DNA from: Dehalococcoidales bacterium
GTDB lineage: Bacteria; Chloroflexota; Dehalococcoidia; Dehalococcoidales; UBA1222
Assembly: GCA_016284035.1 (NCBI GenBank)
Contig: JAEEOC010000005.1
Location: 1-35,123 of the forward strand
Direction: 5' to 3'
DNA: 35,123 nt
Shown piece by piece: positions 22,609 to 31,133 of the stretch. The notes beneath the pieces are model-generated. The model saw only the letters and a program-made list of their open reading frames with translations. It searched no databases and had not been told where the DNA came from. The position numbers and the translations under genes were made by a program. The first letter of the stretch is position 1. The number at the start of each line of letters is the position of its first letter.

Positions 22609-23633
22609 TAGTTAATGTTTGATGTATCTGCATCGAAGCCGTAGAACTTCTTGTAGAAATCAGTAAGATCCTTCTTAAAAGTATCGAGTGAATATTTCTC
22701 ACCGTGTGCCTTTGCAAGGATGTAAAGGGTGCCGAGGACGCCGGAAGGAACAGGGGAGTCAAGAGCTTCGAAATAAGGCATCTTGTAGACTGCCTTGTTC
22801 TTTACTGCCTTGACGGAGGCGAGCTGCTTATCATTGAGGACATCATCGATGCTGTAGGATGCTTCGGAAGGCAGGATGATGATATCGGGGTCCATAGCCA
22901 GAAGCTGTTCATATGAGACATCGGTCCATTTGTCGCCGTCGATATCTTTGGCGGCATTGACGGCACCGGCCTTGGCGATCAGGTCAGCCTGGTACATGTT
23001 CTTGGGGGAGGTGGAGAGGTAGGAGGAAACTGCGCCCATGTAGACGACAGGCTTTTCAGCATCGCTGAACTTAGAGGTGATCTTTTCGACCTTCTTGTAG
23101 GTGTCATCGTAATACTTGATGAGTGCATCTGCATTGCCGGGGACGCCGCAGAGGGAAGCGATCATCTTGATCTCTTCTTCCAGGAGAGCCTGGCTTTCAG
23201 GGTAGCAGATAGCGACAGGGATGCCGACTGCTTCGAAAGCGGAGACGTTGCTCTGAAGAGACTTGGCCATGAGGACCAGATCAGGTTCGAGAGCGATAGC
23301 TGCTTCGATGTTGGGCTGTTTCTGGGAGCCGACATTGGGAAGATTGAGGAGTTCGGGGGCTGCCAGTGAATAGATTGGTCGCTGATTGGCTTTTGCTTCG
23401 ATACCGATCAGTCGGTCAGCAAGTCCCAATGCGATAACGGCATAGGTCTGGTTGTAGCCAAAAGATACGATCTTCTGTGCGGGTTTTTCGAGGGTCACGG
23501 TCCTGCCGGCCTGATCCGTTACAGTGACTTGGCCTTCAGTCTGTGTCTTGCCTTTGCCTGAACAGGCAACGCTGGAGAAGACCAGGGTCATGCAGAGGAT
23601 GGCGGAGAGAACACAAAGTAAGAACTTCTTCAT
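22608..23633 (-). CDS. Metal-chelate ABC importer substrate-binding lipoprotein
   Basis: The 341-residue protein is a periplasmic-binding-protein-type (BtuF/FhuD, PF01497-like) receptor anchored by lipid. A signal peptide ends with a lipobox, SVAC, with the lipid Cys at residue 24. The mature part begins VTVTDQAGRTVTLEKPAQKIVSF, typical of this family, and contains AIALEPDLVLM and LLAMDPDIIILPS in the two lobes. It would deliver a siderophore, heme, cobalamin or similar chelate. AAAGGAG lies six bases before the ATG. A promoter with a perfect TTGACA stands upstream. No Fur box or B12 riboswitch was convincingly recognised, so the cargo stays open. Confidence 0.94.
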   Translation of the reverse strand: MKKFLLCVLSAILCMTLVFSSVACSGKGKTQTEGQVTVTDQAGRTVTLEKPAQKIVSFGYNQTYAVIALGLADRLIGIEAKANQRPIYSLAAPELLNLPNVGSQKQPNIEAAIALEPDLVLMAKSLQSNVSAFEAVGIPVAICYPESQALLEEEIKMIASLCGVPGNADALIKYYDDTYKKVEKITSKFSDAEKPVVYMGAVSSYLSTSPKNMYQADLIAKAGAVNAAKDIDGDKWTDVSYEQLLAMDPDIIILPSEASYSIDDVLNDKQLASVKAVKNKAVYKMPYFEALDSPVPSGVLGTLYILAKAHGEKYSLDTFKKDLTDFYKKFYGFDADTSNIN

Positions 23634-23677
23634 TGTATGCTCCTTTTACGACATAAAAGTGTACAGATTTACACATA

Positions 23678-23706
23678 ATAATGATAGTATAAATGCTCGT
23701 TGTCAA
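23678..23706 (-). promoter_or_regulatory. Candidate promoter of the metal-chelate importer operon
   Basis: On the minus strand a perfect TTGACA (23701-23706) and CATTAT (23678-23683) are 17 bases apart. The -10 region lies in an AT-rich stretch (23673-23690) with partly repeated ATAAT/ATGAT units that might bind a metal-responsive repressor, though it does not match a Fur box well. Confidence 0.5.
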
Positions 23707-23750
23707 TCTTATAAATAGTATTTATGAAGCATCATGTAGGATAAATGACG

Positions 23751-23779
23751 TTGAATTAATGAATGACGAGTGGTAGACT
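23751..23779 (+). promoter_or_regulatory. Candidate promoter of the riboflavin operon
   Basis: TTGAAT (23751-23756) and TAGACT (23774-23779) are 17 bases apart. Transcription would begin near 23786, about twelve bases before the FMN riboswitch, which is the expected arrangement. Confidence 0.5.
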
Positions 23780-23797
23780 GTTCTCAAATTGAATAAT

Positions 23798-23906
23798 GAT
23801 CTTCAGGGCAGGGTGTGATTCCCCACCGGCGGTATAACCCGCGAGCCGCAAGGCATGATTCGGTGAGATTCCGAAGTCGACAGTAGAGTCTGGATGGAAG
23901 AAGATT
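23798..23906 (+). promoter_or_regulatory. FMN riboswitch (RFN element)
   Basis: The element matches the RFN consensus nearly throughout: it opens with GATCTTCAGGGCAGGGTG, followed by ATTCCCCACCGGCGGT, ACCCGCGAGCC, GATTCGGTGAGATTCCGAAG, TCGACAGT, and closes with GTCTGGATGGAAGAAGATT, whose end pairs with the start. It binds FMN and controls the ribD-ribE-ribBA-ribH operon that follows. A terminator at 23980-24014 is the likely output, so FMN excess should stop transcription just before ribD. Confidence 0.97.
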
Positions 23907-23979
23907 TATGGTAAGAATCTTTGTAAGTATGCGCTGGTATCTATGACCAGAGTTTTTTATTTATAAAAGATGTACGCAG

Positions 23980-24014
23980 AGCCCTGAACATCAGATGTGT
24001 TTGGGGCTTTTTTT
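23980..24014 (+). terminator. Riboswitch-controlled terminator abutting the ribD start codon
   Basis: A 12-bp hairpin (AGCCCTGAACAT at 23980-23991 with GTGTTTGGGGCT at 23997-24008, some G.U pairs, loop of five bases) is followed by seven T (24008-24014). The ribD ATG starts at the very next base. A weaker stem CTGGT/ACCAG (23934-23950) with six T after it lies upstream and may be an additional or alternative signal. The 3' arm of the main hairpin holds GGGG, the only possible ribosome binding site of ribD. Confidence 0.85.
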
Positions 24015-25106
24015 ATGGCGACAGATAAAGAATTTATGCAGATGGCGATCGACCTTGCAGAGAAGGGAATGGGGAACACCTCTCCCAATCCCATGGTCGG
24101 AGCAGTCATCGTAAAAGACGGCCGGGTCATCGGCAAAGGTTTCCATGAGAGATACGGCGAACTCCATGCCGAACGCAATGCGCTGAAGATGTGTACCGAG
24201 GATCCCCGCGGTGCCGTCATGTACGTGACACTGGAACCCTGCTGCCATACCGGAAAACAGCCTCCTTGTACGGATGCAGTGATCTCTTCCGGCATCAGCA
24301 AGGTCGTCGTCGGCTCTTCGGATCCGAATCCCGAAGTAGCCGGTAAAGGCATTCAGATCCTTCGCGAGCATGGTATCGAAGTCATCGAAGGCTTTATGAA
24401 AGAAGAATGCGACGCGCTGAATTATGTGTTCTTCCATTACATTACAAAAAATGTACCTTACGTCGTCATGAAATACGCTATGACCATCGATGGGAAGATC
24501 GCCACCTTTACGGGACACTCCAAATGGGTGTCATGCGAAGAGTCCCGTGAGGATGTCCAGATCCTTAGAAAACGTTATTCTGCCATCATGGTGGGGATCG
24601 GTACGGTGCTTGCGGATGATCCGATGCTCAATTGCAGGATCCCCGGTTCAAGACAGCCTGTCCGCATAATCTGTGATTCAAATCTGAGTATTCCGCTCGA
24701 ATCTAATATCGTCAGGACCGCGCAGGATTATAAGACTGTCATCGCGACATCCAGTGATGACGCTTCTAAGAAAGAAGAACTCAAGGGATTGGGATGCCGG
24801 ATACTGGATATCCCATCCTGTGACGGGCTCCTCGATCTTGAGATGCTCATGAGAGAACTTGGAAATATGAAGATCGACAGTATTCTCCTTGAAGGCGGCG
24901 GTACCATCAACTGGTCGATGGTAAAGGATGGGCTCATCGACAGAGTGGTCACATATATCGCCCCGAAGTTCTTCGGCGGGGATGCGGCAAAATCGCCTGT
25001 GGAAGGACAGGGTTTCGAAGAACCTTTCCAGGCTATGAATCTAAAAGTAGTCTCCGTCAGGAGATGTGATACAGACGTCGTTATCGAGAGCGAGGTGATC
25101 AGATAA
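24015..25106 (+). CDS. ribD: Bifunctional diaminohydroxyphosphoribosylaminopyrimidine deaminase / 5-amino-6-(5-phosphoribosylamino)uracil reductase
   Basis: RibD carries out the second and third steps of riboflavin synthesis. The N-terminal deaminase domain (about residues 1-145) has the zinc motifs HAER (in GELHAERNALKM) and PCCHTGKQPPC. The C-terminal reductase domain (about 148-363) has KYAMTIDGKIAT, SRQPVRII and LLEGGGTINWSM. The ATG at 24015 is chosen; an in-frame GTG at 23997 lies inside the terminator stem and has no ribosome binding site. The end overlaps ribE (TAATG). At 363 residues it has normal length. Confidence 0.96.
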   Translation: MATDKEFMQMAIDLAEKGMGNTSPNPMVGAVIVKDGRVIGKGFHERYGELHAERNALKMCTEDPRGAVMYVTLEPCCHTGKQPPCTDAVISSGISKVVVGSSDPNPEVAGKGIQILREHGIEVIEGFMKEECDALNYVFFHYITKNVPYVVMKYAMTIDGKIATFTGHSKWVSCEESREDVQILRKRYSAIMVGIGTVLADDPMLNCRIPGSRQPVRIICDSNLSIPLESNIVRTAQDYKTVIATSSDDASKKEELKGLGCRILDIPSCDGLLDLEMLMRELGNMKIDSILLEGGGTINWSMVKDGLIDRVVTYIAPKFFGGDAAKSPVEGQGFEEPFQAMNLKVVSVRRCDTDVVIESEVIR

Positions 25107-25753
25107 TGTTTACCGGCATCATCGAAGAAGTCGGAACGATCAGAAGCGTACAGAGGGGACGCGATTCTGAGATCGTCACTGTTTCAGCATCTAAAGTGCT
25201 TGAAGGTACTAAGATCGGCGACAGCATTGCCGTGAACGGCATCTGTCTTACTGTGACTTCCCTTTCCGATGGAGCTTTTTCTGCCGATGTAATGCATGAG
25301 ACTTTAAACAGGTCTTCACTGAAAGGCGCATCTGTCGGTACTAAAGTGAATCTGGAACGCGCCATGCCGGCTGACGGCAGGTTCGGAGGACATATCGTGT
25401 CTGGACATGTGGACGGTACCGGCAGCATCACTTCCATAAGACGTGATGACAATGCTGTCTGGTTCACTGTCAGACCGGCTGCAGGACTCATGCGATATAT
25501 CGTCGAGAAGGGCTCTGTTGCTCTCGACGGTATCAGCCTGACGGTCGCCAAAGTCACTCCCGAGACATTTTCAGTCTCGATCATTCCGCATACTCTCGAC
25601 CAGACAGTGCTCTCGCACCGCAAGGTCGGGGATGACATCAATATCGAGACCGACATCATCGGAAAGTATGTAGAACATTTGCTTAAGAAGGATGAAGCTC
25701 CGGCCGGGAGATCCGGTATCACGGAGGAATTCCTTGAAAGATATGGTTTTTAG
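25106..25753 (+). CDS. ribE: Riboflavin synthase, alpha chain
   Basis: Riboflavin synthase dismutates two 6,7-dimethyl-8-ribityllumazine molecules into riboflavin and the pyrimidinedione. The 215 residues show the two tandem lumazine-binding barrels: the first begins [12 protein letters not shown] and has [11 protein letters not shown], the second begins near residue 98 ([12 protein letters not shown]) and has [20 protein letters not shown] stands before the ATG, which overlaps the ribD stop. Also called ribC in some naming schemes. Confidence 0.97.
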   Translation: MFTGIIEEVGTIRSVQRGRDSEIVTVSASKVLEGTKIGDSIAVNGICLTVTSLSDGAFSADVMHETLNRSSLKGASVGTKVNLERAMPADGRFGGHIVSGHVDGTGSITSIRRDDNAVWFTVRPAAGLMRYIVEKGSVALDGISLTVAKVTPETFSVSIIPHTLDQTVLSHRKVGDDINIETDIIGKYVEHLLKKDEAPAGRSGITEEFLERYGF

Positions 25754-25762
25754 GAGGGATGG

Positions 25763-26962
25763 ATGATCCAATTCGATACAATTGAAGAAGCACTTGAAGA
25801 TCTGAAAAAAGGAAAGATAATCCTGGTTACTGACGATCCAGACCGTGAGAACGAAGGAGACTTCATCTGTGCGGCTGAGTTTGCCACCACTGCCAACATC
25901 AATTTCATGGCCAGTTACGGCAAGGGTCTCATCTGTATGCCCATGTCGGCTGAATATGTCAGGAAACTGCGTATCCCCCAGATGGTCCAGCAGAATACGG
26001 ATAACCATGAGACCGCTTTCACTGTTTCTATCGACCATGTTTCAACTTCCACCGGTATCTCAGCGGCTGAACGTTCTGTGACAGCGATGGCCTGTGTATC
26101 AGACGATGCCAAGCCTGATGATTTCCGACGTCCCGGTCACATGTTCCCGCTCCTTGCTAAACGCAACGGCGTCCTTGAAAGGAACGGTCATACCGAAGCA
26201 ACAGTCGATCTTTGCCGGCTTGCCGGTCTCAAGGAATGCGGCCTTTGCTGTGAGATCATGCGGGAAGACGGCACCATGATGCGCACTCCCGAACTGTATG
26301 AACTGGCCAAACAGTGGGATATGAAGTTCATCACCATCAAGGATCTGCAGACTTACCGCAAATACCACGATAAGCTTGTCGATCTGGTCACCAGTGTCAG
26401 TATGCCCACCAAATACGGTGAGTTCAGAGCCTACGGTTTTGTGAACAGACTCAACGGCGAACATCATGTGGCTCTCGTCAAAGGCGATATCGGAGATGGC
26501 AGGGATGTCTTATGCCGGGTTCATTCCGAGTGCCTTACCGGTGACACTTTCGGATCTCTCCGCTGCGACTGCGGACAGCAGTTTGCATCGGCCATGACCC
26601 AGATCGAACATGAAGGACGCGGTGTGCTCCTTTACATGCGTCAGGAAGGTCGCGGCATCGGTCTCATCAATAAGCTCAGAGCTTACGAACTGCAGGAACA
26701 GGGCATGGATACCGTCGATGCCAATATCGCACTGGGTTTCAGGAGCGATGAACGCGAATACTTCATCGGTGCTCAGATCCTGCGCGAACTGGGCGTAAAG
26801 AGCATGAGGATACTTACCAACAATCCCGACAAGGTCTATCAGCTCAAGGAATTTGGTTTGGAGATCACGGAGAGGGTCCCCATCCAGATGTCTGCCACTG
26901 ATTATGATGTCAATTATCTCAAGACCAAACAGGTCCGTATGGGTCACATCCTGGATATCTAG
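25763..26962 (+). CDS. ribBA: Bifunctional 3,4-dihydroxy-2-butanone 4-phosphate synthase / GTP cyclohydrolase II
   Basis: RibBA supplies both riboflavin precursors. The N-terminal RibB domain (about residues 1-200) has [11 protein letters not shown] with the acidic metal site and [14 protein letters not shown]. The C-terminal RibA domain (about 205-399) has [20 protein letters not shown] with the three zinc Cys, and [13 protein letters not shown] with the GTP-binding region. Both active sites look intact. The 399 residues match the fusion. AGGAGGG lies before the ATG, nine bases after ribE. Confidence 0.97.
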   Translation: MIQFDTIEEALEDLKKGKIILVTDDPDRENEGDFICAAEFATTANINFMASYGKGLICMPMSAEYVRKLRIPQMVQQNTDNHETAFTVSIDHVSTSTGISAAERSVTAMACVSDDAKPDDFRRPGHMFPLLAKRNGVLERNGHTEATVDLCRLAGLKECGLCCEIMREDGTMMRTPELYELAKQWDMKFITIKDLQTYRKYHDKLVDLVTSVSMPTKYGEFRAYGFVNRLNGEHHVALVKGDIGDGRDVLCRVHSECLTGDTFGSLRCDCGQQFASAMTQIEHEGRGVLLYMRQEGRGIGLINKLRAYELQEQGMDTVDANIALGFRSDEREYFIGAQILRELGVKSMRILTNNPDKVYQLKEFGLEITERVPIQMSATDYDVNYLKTKQVRMGHILDI

Positions 26963-26994
26963 TAAATATATATAAATGTAGAGAGGTAAAAACT

Positions 26995-27462
26995 ATGAGG
27001 ACATTTGAAGGAAAACAGGTTTCAAGAGATATCAAGATCGGTATCGTTGCTTCGAGATTCAACGAATTCATCACTGCCAAGCTCCTGAGCGGAGCCATCG
27101 ATGGTCTTGTACGACATGACGTCAATGAAGACGATATCTCTGTCGCATGGGTCCCCGGTGCATTCGAGATCCCTGTCATCGCCCAGAAGATGGCTAAGAG
27201 CGGCAACTATGATGCCATTATCTGTCTCGGTGCCGTCATCCGCGGTTCCACGAGCCATTATGATTATGTCTGCAGCGAAGTATCAAAGGGTATTGCCAGC
27301 GTTTCGCTCAAATATGGTCTTCCTGTGATGTTCGGCGTACTCACCACTGACAGCATCGAACAGGCGATCGAACGGGCAGGTACCAAGGCCGGCAATAAAG
27401 GTTATGATTGTGCCATCAACGCTATCGAGATGGTCAATCTTATGAATGCGCTCGATCGGTAA
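26995..27462 (+). CDS. ribH: 6,7-dimethyl-8-ribityllumazine synthase
   Basis: RibH condenses the RibD-pathway pyrimidine with dihydroxybutanone phosphate and often forms icosahedral 60-mers. The 155 residues have normal length and include [46 protein letters not shown] (the active-site region with its His) and the C-terminal [20 protein letters not shown] precedes the ATG. It is the last gene of the riboflavin operon. No clear terminator lies between it and the next gene, which has its own -10 box. Confidence 0.97.
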   Translation: MRTFEGKQVSRDIKIGIVASRFNEFITAKLLSGAIDGLVRHDVNEDDISVAWVPGAFEIPVIAQKMAKSGNYDAIICLGAVIRGSTSHYDYVCSEVSKGIASVSLKYGLPVMFGVLTTDSIEQAIERAGTKAGNKGYDCAINAIEMVNLMNALDR

Positions 27463-27509
27463 TATGTCATCCACCTTTGGTGTTTTGCTATAGGTTTTGA
27501 TAGACTTAA

Positions 27510-27515
27510 TATAAT
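27510..27515 (+). promoter_or_regulatory. -10 box of the oligopeptide-binding lipoprotein gene
   Basis: A perfect TATAAT lies at 27510-27515; no good -35 box is placed 16-18 bases upstream. The start near 27522 leaves a leader of about 22 bases with AGGTGAT before the ATG at 27544. The box includes the earlier in-frame ATG at 27514, which therefore should not be the translation start. Confidence 0.45.
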
Positions 27516-27543
27516 GTCGATTGGGAAAGCAGGTGATTACTCC

Positions 27544-29160
27544 ATGTCCTGTAAAAAGATCACGCTGGTAATCCTTTCAGTCTTAATTATAGCAAGTCTG
27601 GGAATTACTTCCTGTAAGGATAATAAGAAAGATAAAGAGATTAGGGTCCATTTGACAGACAATGTGGTGTCATTGGACTCGGGTCTTGCTGAAGATGATA
27701 TATCTCATGAGATCATCGCCGGTTTTACGGACGGGCTGATGCAGCTCGATCATGACGGCAATGCTGTTTGTGCGCTTGCCGAATCATATGAAGTCGACGA
27801 AGATGATCTTGTTTACACTTTCAAACTGCGCAATGCCAAATGGAGCAATGGCGACAAGGTCACTGCTGATGATTTCGTTTATGCTCTAAGAAGATTGGCT
27901 GACCCGGCATTTGATTCCAATTGCTCTTATCTGTTGTCTGATGTCGCCAGGATCAAGAACGCAAGGGACATCATCGCAGGAAAGAAGGCGGTCTCAGAGC
28001 TGGGTGTCAGTGCCAAAAACGACAGGACACTTGTGATCGAGCTTGAGAGCAGCTGTCAGTATCTGTTGAGTCTCCTGACTTATCCGGCTTTTTATCCTGT
28101 TAACGAAAAGTTCTGCGAGGGATGCGGCGACAGATATGCCACATCTTATGATAATGTCCTTTCATGCGGTGCATTCGTAATCGACAGCAATTATTCTCCT
28201 TTAGGTGATTCGTTCTCGATGTCCAGAAACACCGAATACTGGGATAACGATAATGTATCTGTTGATAAGATCTCTTATCGGATCATCAAAGACAGTGATG
28301 AAGCATTGAATGAATACAGAAACGGTGCCTTGGACCTGGTTTTCCTTTCCGATTCCCAGATCGATCAGTATAAGGATAACGAAGAATTCTTCAGCCTTGA
28401 TTCAGGAACCCTTTGGTATGTTTCTATGAACGTCTTACAGAATGTGTTCCTGCAGAATCTTGATATGCGTAAAGCCCTGGCAGCTGCGATCGATCGTGAA
28501 TTGCTTTGCCGCGACGTCGTCAAAGGCGGACTTGCCGCTTATTACTCTGTCCCTGAGGGTATTGCTTTCGGCCCTACCGGAAACGATTTCACCACAGACT
28601 GCCCCAAGTGGAATTACGGTGTCTTTGCAGAGGCAGAAGCTTATCTGACAAAAGCTAAACAGGAATTGGGAATGCAGACCTTTGTGATCAGTCTGCTTGT
28701 TGAAGATGATCCTGAGGTTAGGGAGGTCGCATCGTTTATTGAATCCTGCTGGGATAAGCTCAACGGAGTCGATTGTTCCTTGGTCGTAAAGACCGAAGAT
28801 GAAGTGTCAGCATCTCTGATGGCACATGATTTCGTGGTGTGCCTTACTAAACAAGATGCCGATTATCCCGATGCTTTATCTTTCCTGGATATGTTCAGGA
28901 CGGCTTCTGAATTCAATTTCGGACAGTGGTCTAGTGATATGTACGATTCCGTCATTGCCAGTGTGACTATGGGAGATCTTTCTCATTCGTTCAACAAACG
29001 CTGGATGGGCCTTCTCAAAGCTGAGAAGATGGTCATGGAAGACATGGTAATGATCCCGGTCTACCAGCCTTACGACGGCATACTCCTGAAGAAATCCGTC
29101 AAAGGCGTTGATTTCCATTCGGTATCGGCACCGCGTATCTTTAAACACGTTACGTTCTGA
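27544..29160 (+). CDS. Peptide/nickel ABC transporter substrate-binding lipoprotein (family 5)
   Basis: The 538-residue protein is an OppA/DppA-type receptor. From the ATG at 27544 it has a lipoprotein signal peptide, KK followed by a hydrophobic core and ITSC with the lipid Cys at residue 24; AGGTGAT stands before this ATG, while an ATG ten codons earlier lies in the -10 box. The mature part shows the family signature, LVYTFKLRNAKWSNGDKVT followed by ADDFVYALRRLADP, and MRKALAAAIDRELL. No permease or ATPase genes are next to it, so it must work with a transporter encoded elsewhere or act as a signalling receptor. Length is normal for the family. Confidence 0.92.
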   Translation: MSCKKITLVILSVLIIASLGITSCKDNKKDKEIRVHLTDNVVSLDSGLAEDDISHEIIAGFTDGLMQLDHDGNAVCALAESYEVDEDDLVYTFKLRNAKWSNGDKVTADDFVYALRRLADPAFDSNCSYLLSDVARIKNARDIIAGKKAVSELGVSAKNDRTLVIELESSCQYLLSLLTYPAFYPVNEKFCEGCGDRYATSYDNVLSCGAFVIDSNYSPLGDSFSMSRNTEYWDNDNVSVDKISYRIIKDSDEALNEYRNGALDLVFLSDSQIDQYKDNEEFFSLDSGTLWYVSMNVLQNVFLQNLDMRKALAAAIDRELLCRDVVKGGLAAYYSVPEGIAFGPTGNDFTTDCPKWNYGVFAEAEAYLTKAKQELGMQTFVISLLVEDDPEVREVASFIESCWDKLNGVDCSLVVKTEDEVSASLMAHDFVVCLTKQDADYPDALSFLDMFRTASEFNFGQWSSDMYDSVIASVTMGDLSHSFNKRWMGLLKAEKMVMEDMVMIPVYQPYDGILLKKSVKGVDFHSVSAPRIFKHVTF

Positions 29161-29236
29161 TATTTTTTTTCGTAAAGTAGTACTCTTTCGGTATTGAATG
29201 CTAGACTATAAGTATCCAATACTACGGAGGATATTT

Positions 29237-29557
29237 ATGAGATATTGTGAGAATTGCGGAAAAGAAGTCCTTGATTCTGCAGTGGTCTGCGTTAACTGCG
29301 GTGCTTCCCTGAAGAGCAATACGAGTTCCAGCCTGAACGGCGAGATCAAGAACAACAAGCTCTATATGCTTCTCTTCTCGATCTTCTTGGGCGAACTTGG
29401 TATCGACCGATTCCTGCTGGGTTATACCGGTCTTGGCGTTTTGAAGCTCCTTACCGCCGGCGGTTTCGGCATCTGGTGGATCATCGATGTCGTCCTGATC
29501 GCTACCGGCAGCCTTGGCCCTAAAGACGGCTCAGGCTATACCACCGAGCAGTTCTAG
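29237..29557 (+). CDS. Zinc-ribbon plus TM2 domain membrane protein
   Basis: The 106-residue protein begins MRYCENCGKEVLDSAVVCVNCG, a four-Cys zinc ribbon, followed by a polar linker and a TM2 domain of two membrane helices (about residues 43-92) with the GELGIDRFLLGYTGLGVLK turn typical of TM2 proteins. Function is unknown for this family. The ATG at 29237 is chosen because CGGAGGA lies six bases upstream; an ATG at 29198 has no ribosome binding site. It is followed after 35 bases by another zinc-ribbon membrane protein, probably in the same operon. Confidence 0.9.
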   Translation: MRYCENCGKEVLDSAVVCVNCGASLKSNTSSSLNGEIKNNKLYMLLFSIFLGELGIDRFLLGYTGLGVLKLLTAGGFGIWWIIDVVLIATGSLGPKDGSGYTTEQF

Positions 29558-29592
29558 TCTCAGTTTAGTATCGACCAAGTGAGGAGGATAAC

Positions 29593-29943
29593 ATGCCTGG
29601 ATATGATTACGATATCAACATTGCCCCGTTCATTATCGTAGCTATCGTCATTGCTGTGATACTTCTGATTGCCTTGGGTGTGGGCATATATTTCCTGGTC
29701 AAGGCAATATCCAAGGATTCATCCGGTAAAGTCGTAAAACAGCGTATCATCTGCCGTCAGTGTGGTTCTGTGATCGAGGAAGGCGTCAGGTTCTGTGCTG
29801 CCTGTGGCGGCGATGCTTCCAATTCATTCACTCAGAATCCTGCGGATTCCGGTACCGGCACCAAGAAGGTCTGCATGCATTGCGGATCGGAGATCAGCGG
29901 CGGTGCCAGATTCTGCAAGTACTGCGGAAAAGAACAGCCTTAA
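29593..29943 (+). CDS. Membrane protein with two zinc ribbons
   Basis: The 116-residue protein has one strong membrane helix near residues 10-36 (FIIVAIVIAVILLIALGVG), then two short four-Cys zinc ribbons, CRQCGSVIEEGVRFCAACG and CMHCGSEISGGARFCKYCG. The two ribbons resemble each other, suggesting duplication. The zinc parts should lie in the cytosol. GAGGAGG precedes the ATG by about six bases. With the TM2 gene before it, this looks like a small two-gene unit of unknown function, ended by a strong terminator. Confidence 0.88.
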   Translation: MPGYDYDINIAPFIIVAIVIAVILLIALGVGIYFLVKAISKDSSGKVVKQRIICRQCGSVIEEGVRFCAACGGDASNSFTQNPADSGTGTKKVCMHCGSEISGGARFCKYCGKEQP

Positions 29944-29965
29944 TTAAACTGTCTGTCCAATCTGA

Positions 29966-29997
29966 AGCGGGCCGATCATCTTCGGTCCGCTTTTTTT
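29966..29997 (+). terminator. Intrinsic terminator
   Basis: AGCGGGCCGA (29966-29975) pairs with TCGGTCCGCT (29982-29991) over 10 bp with one G.U, around a six-base loop, followed by seven T (29991-29997). It ends the zinc-ribbon gene pair and means that rsmI needs its own promoter in the next 58 bases. Confidence 0.93.
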
Positions 29998-30055
29998 ATG
30001 AAACGATCGGCAACTTTTTTACGTTCTTTAAACGTGATAAACTCACATTTACATT

Positions 30056-30874
30056 ATGTATAAGTTATATATAGTAGGAACACCCATCGGTAATCTGGAA
30101 GACATGACTATGAGGGCCGTCCGTATCCTCAAAGAGGTCTCATTGATCGCGGCTGAAGATACCCGCAATACATCCCATCTTTTAAAGCATTTTGAGATCA
30201 AGACTCCGACGGTGAGTTTCCATGAATACAGCGATGAAAAGAAAGTCGAATTCCTGCTCTCCAAACTGGAAGCAGGGGATGTGGCCATCGTTACTGATGC
30301 CGGCATGCCCTGCATATCCGATCCCGGTTATGAACTCATAAAGGCGGCGTCGGACAGGGGAGTGAAAGTCGAAGTGATCCCGGGCCCTTCGGCATCCACT
30401 GCGGCCGTTGCTCTTTCGGCTCTGTCCTGTGAGCATTTCACTTTCATCGGATTCCTTCCCAGAAAACAGTCGGACAGGCTTAAGATCCTTAATGAAGTGA
30501 AGCACTATCCTCATCCGTTGGTCTTCTATGAAGCACCTCATCGCCTAAATAAGACTATACGTGATATAATATCCGTTCTAGGAGATCGCAAGGTCTCGGT
30601 TTCCCGTGAGATGACCAAGATCTACGAGGAGACTTACCGAGGGACACTGAGTTCCGCTGATGCCTATTTCAGTGATCCCAGGGGTGAGTTTGCATTCGTG
30701 GTCGATGGCTGGGATGCCGGTTCCGAAAGGTCTTTTGGAGATATTGATGCATTGATCAAAGATGCTCAATCGTCCGGCAGGAGTTTCAAAGATTCCTGTC
30801 AGGATCTGATAGATGCGACCGGGATGTCCCGTCGCGATATCTATAAAAAGTGGTTGTCAATTGAAAAGGAGTAG
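30056..30874 (+). CDS. rsmI: 16S rRNA (cytidine-1402-2'-O)-methyltransferase
   Basis: RsmI methylates the ribose of C1402 in the ribosomal decoding centre using S-adenosylmethionine. The 272 residues include the N-terminal GTPIGNLEDMTMRAVRIL, AAEDTRNTSHLLKHF, TDAGMPCISDPGYELI and EVIPGPSASTAAVALSALS with the SAM site, and FYEAPHRL and SREMTKIYEE further on. The start has no Shine-Dalgarno. The terminator at 29997 limits the leader to less than 58 bases, and a TAAACT at 30038-30043 would place the start only some six bases before the ATG. It heads a unit with the next three genes. Confidence 0.96.
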   Translation: MYKLYIVGTPIGNLEDMTMRAVRILKEVSLIAAEDTRNTSHLLKHFEIKTPTVSFHEYSDEKKVEFLLSKLEAGDVAIVTDAGMPCISDPGYELIKAASDRGVKVEVIPGPSASTAAVALSALSCEHFTFIGFLPRKQSDRLKILNEVKHYPHPLVFYEAPHRLNKTIRDIISVLGDRKVSVSREMTKIYEETYRGTLSSADAYFSDPRGEFAFVVDGWDAGSERSFGDIDALIKDAQSSGRSFKDSCQDLIDATGMSRRDIYKKWLSIEKE

Positions 30875-30880
30875 TTAAAT

Positions 30881-31111
30881 ATGCGACGAGGTTGTATCAC
30901 ACAGAGCCTGCTTATCTGTTCAAAATGCGGCGGCGAGATCGTCGTCCCGTCCCGTTACCTGGTTGTCGATGAAGACGAGAAGGGCAACGAAGTTGAGGAA
31001 GGCGGCAAATCCGTAATCTATTGTATCGACTGTGCACTTGAAAAAGGTTATGCACACTATCGTGAGAGCAAGGGCGAAAGGTTCCTTTCTTTCCTTCCCG
31101 ATTCCGAATAA
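30881..31111 (+). CDS. Small zinc-ribbon-like hypothetical protein
   Basis: The 76-residue protein has two Cys pairs, CSKCGG near the start and YCIDCALEKG past the middle, which would bind one zinc. Between them lies an acidic hairpin (VDEDEKGNEVEEGG). AAAGGAG lies nine bases before the ATG. It is six bases after rsmI and 22 bases before metG, so it is part of the same operon. No family is recognised; a translation-related role would rest on position only. Confidence 0.75.
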   Translation: MRRGCITQSLLICSKCGGEIVVPSRYLVVDEDEKGNEVEEGGKSVIYCIDCALEKGYAHYRESKGERFLSFLPDSE

Positions 31112-31133
31112 TTAAGTTCATCCAGGAGACGAT

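Noticed and set aside
23673-23690. Fur box at the metal-chelate importer promoter
   Set aside because: The AT-rich stretch has ATAAT/ATGAT units but matches the GATAATGATAATCATTATC consensus poorly; a site cannot be claimed.
23997-24014. GTG start of ribD six codons upstream
   Set aside because: The codons lie within the terminator stem and T-run (Phe-Phe from TTTTTT), with no ribosome binding site; the ATG at 24015 is preferred.
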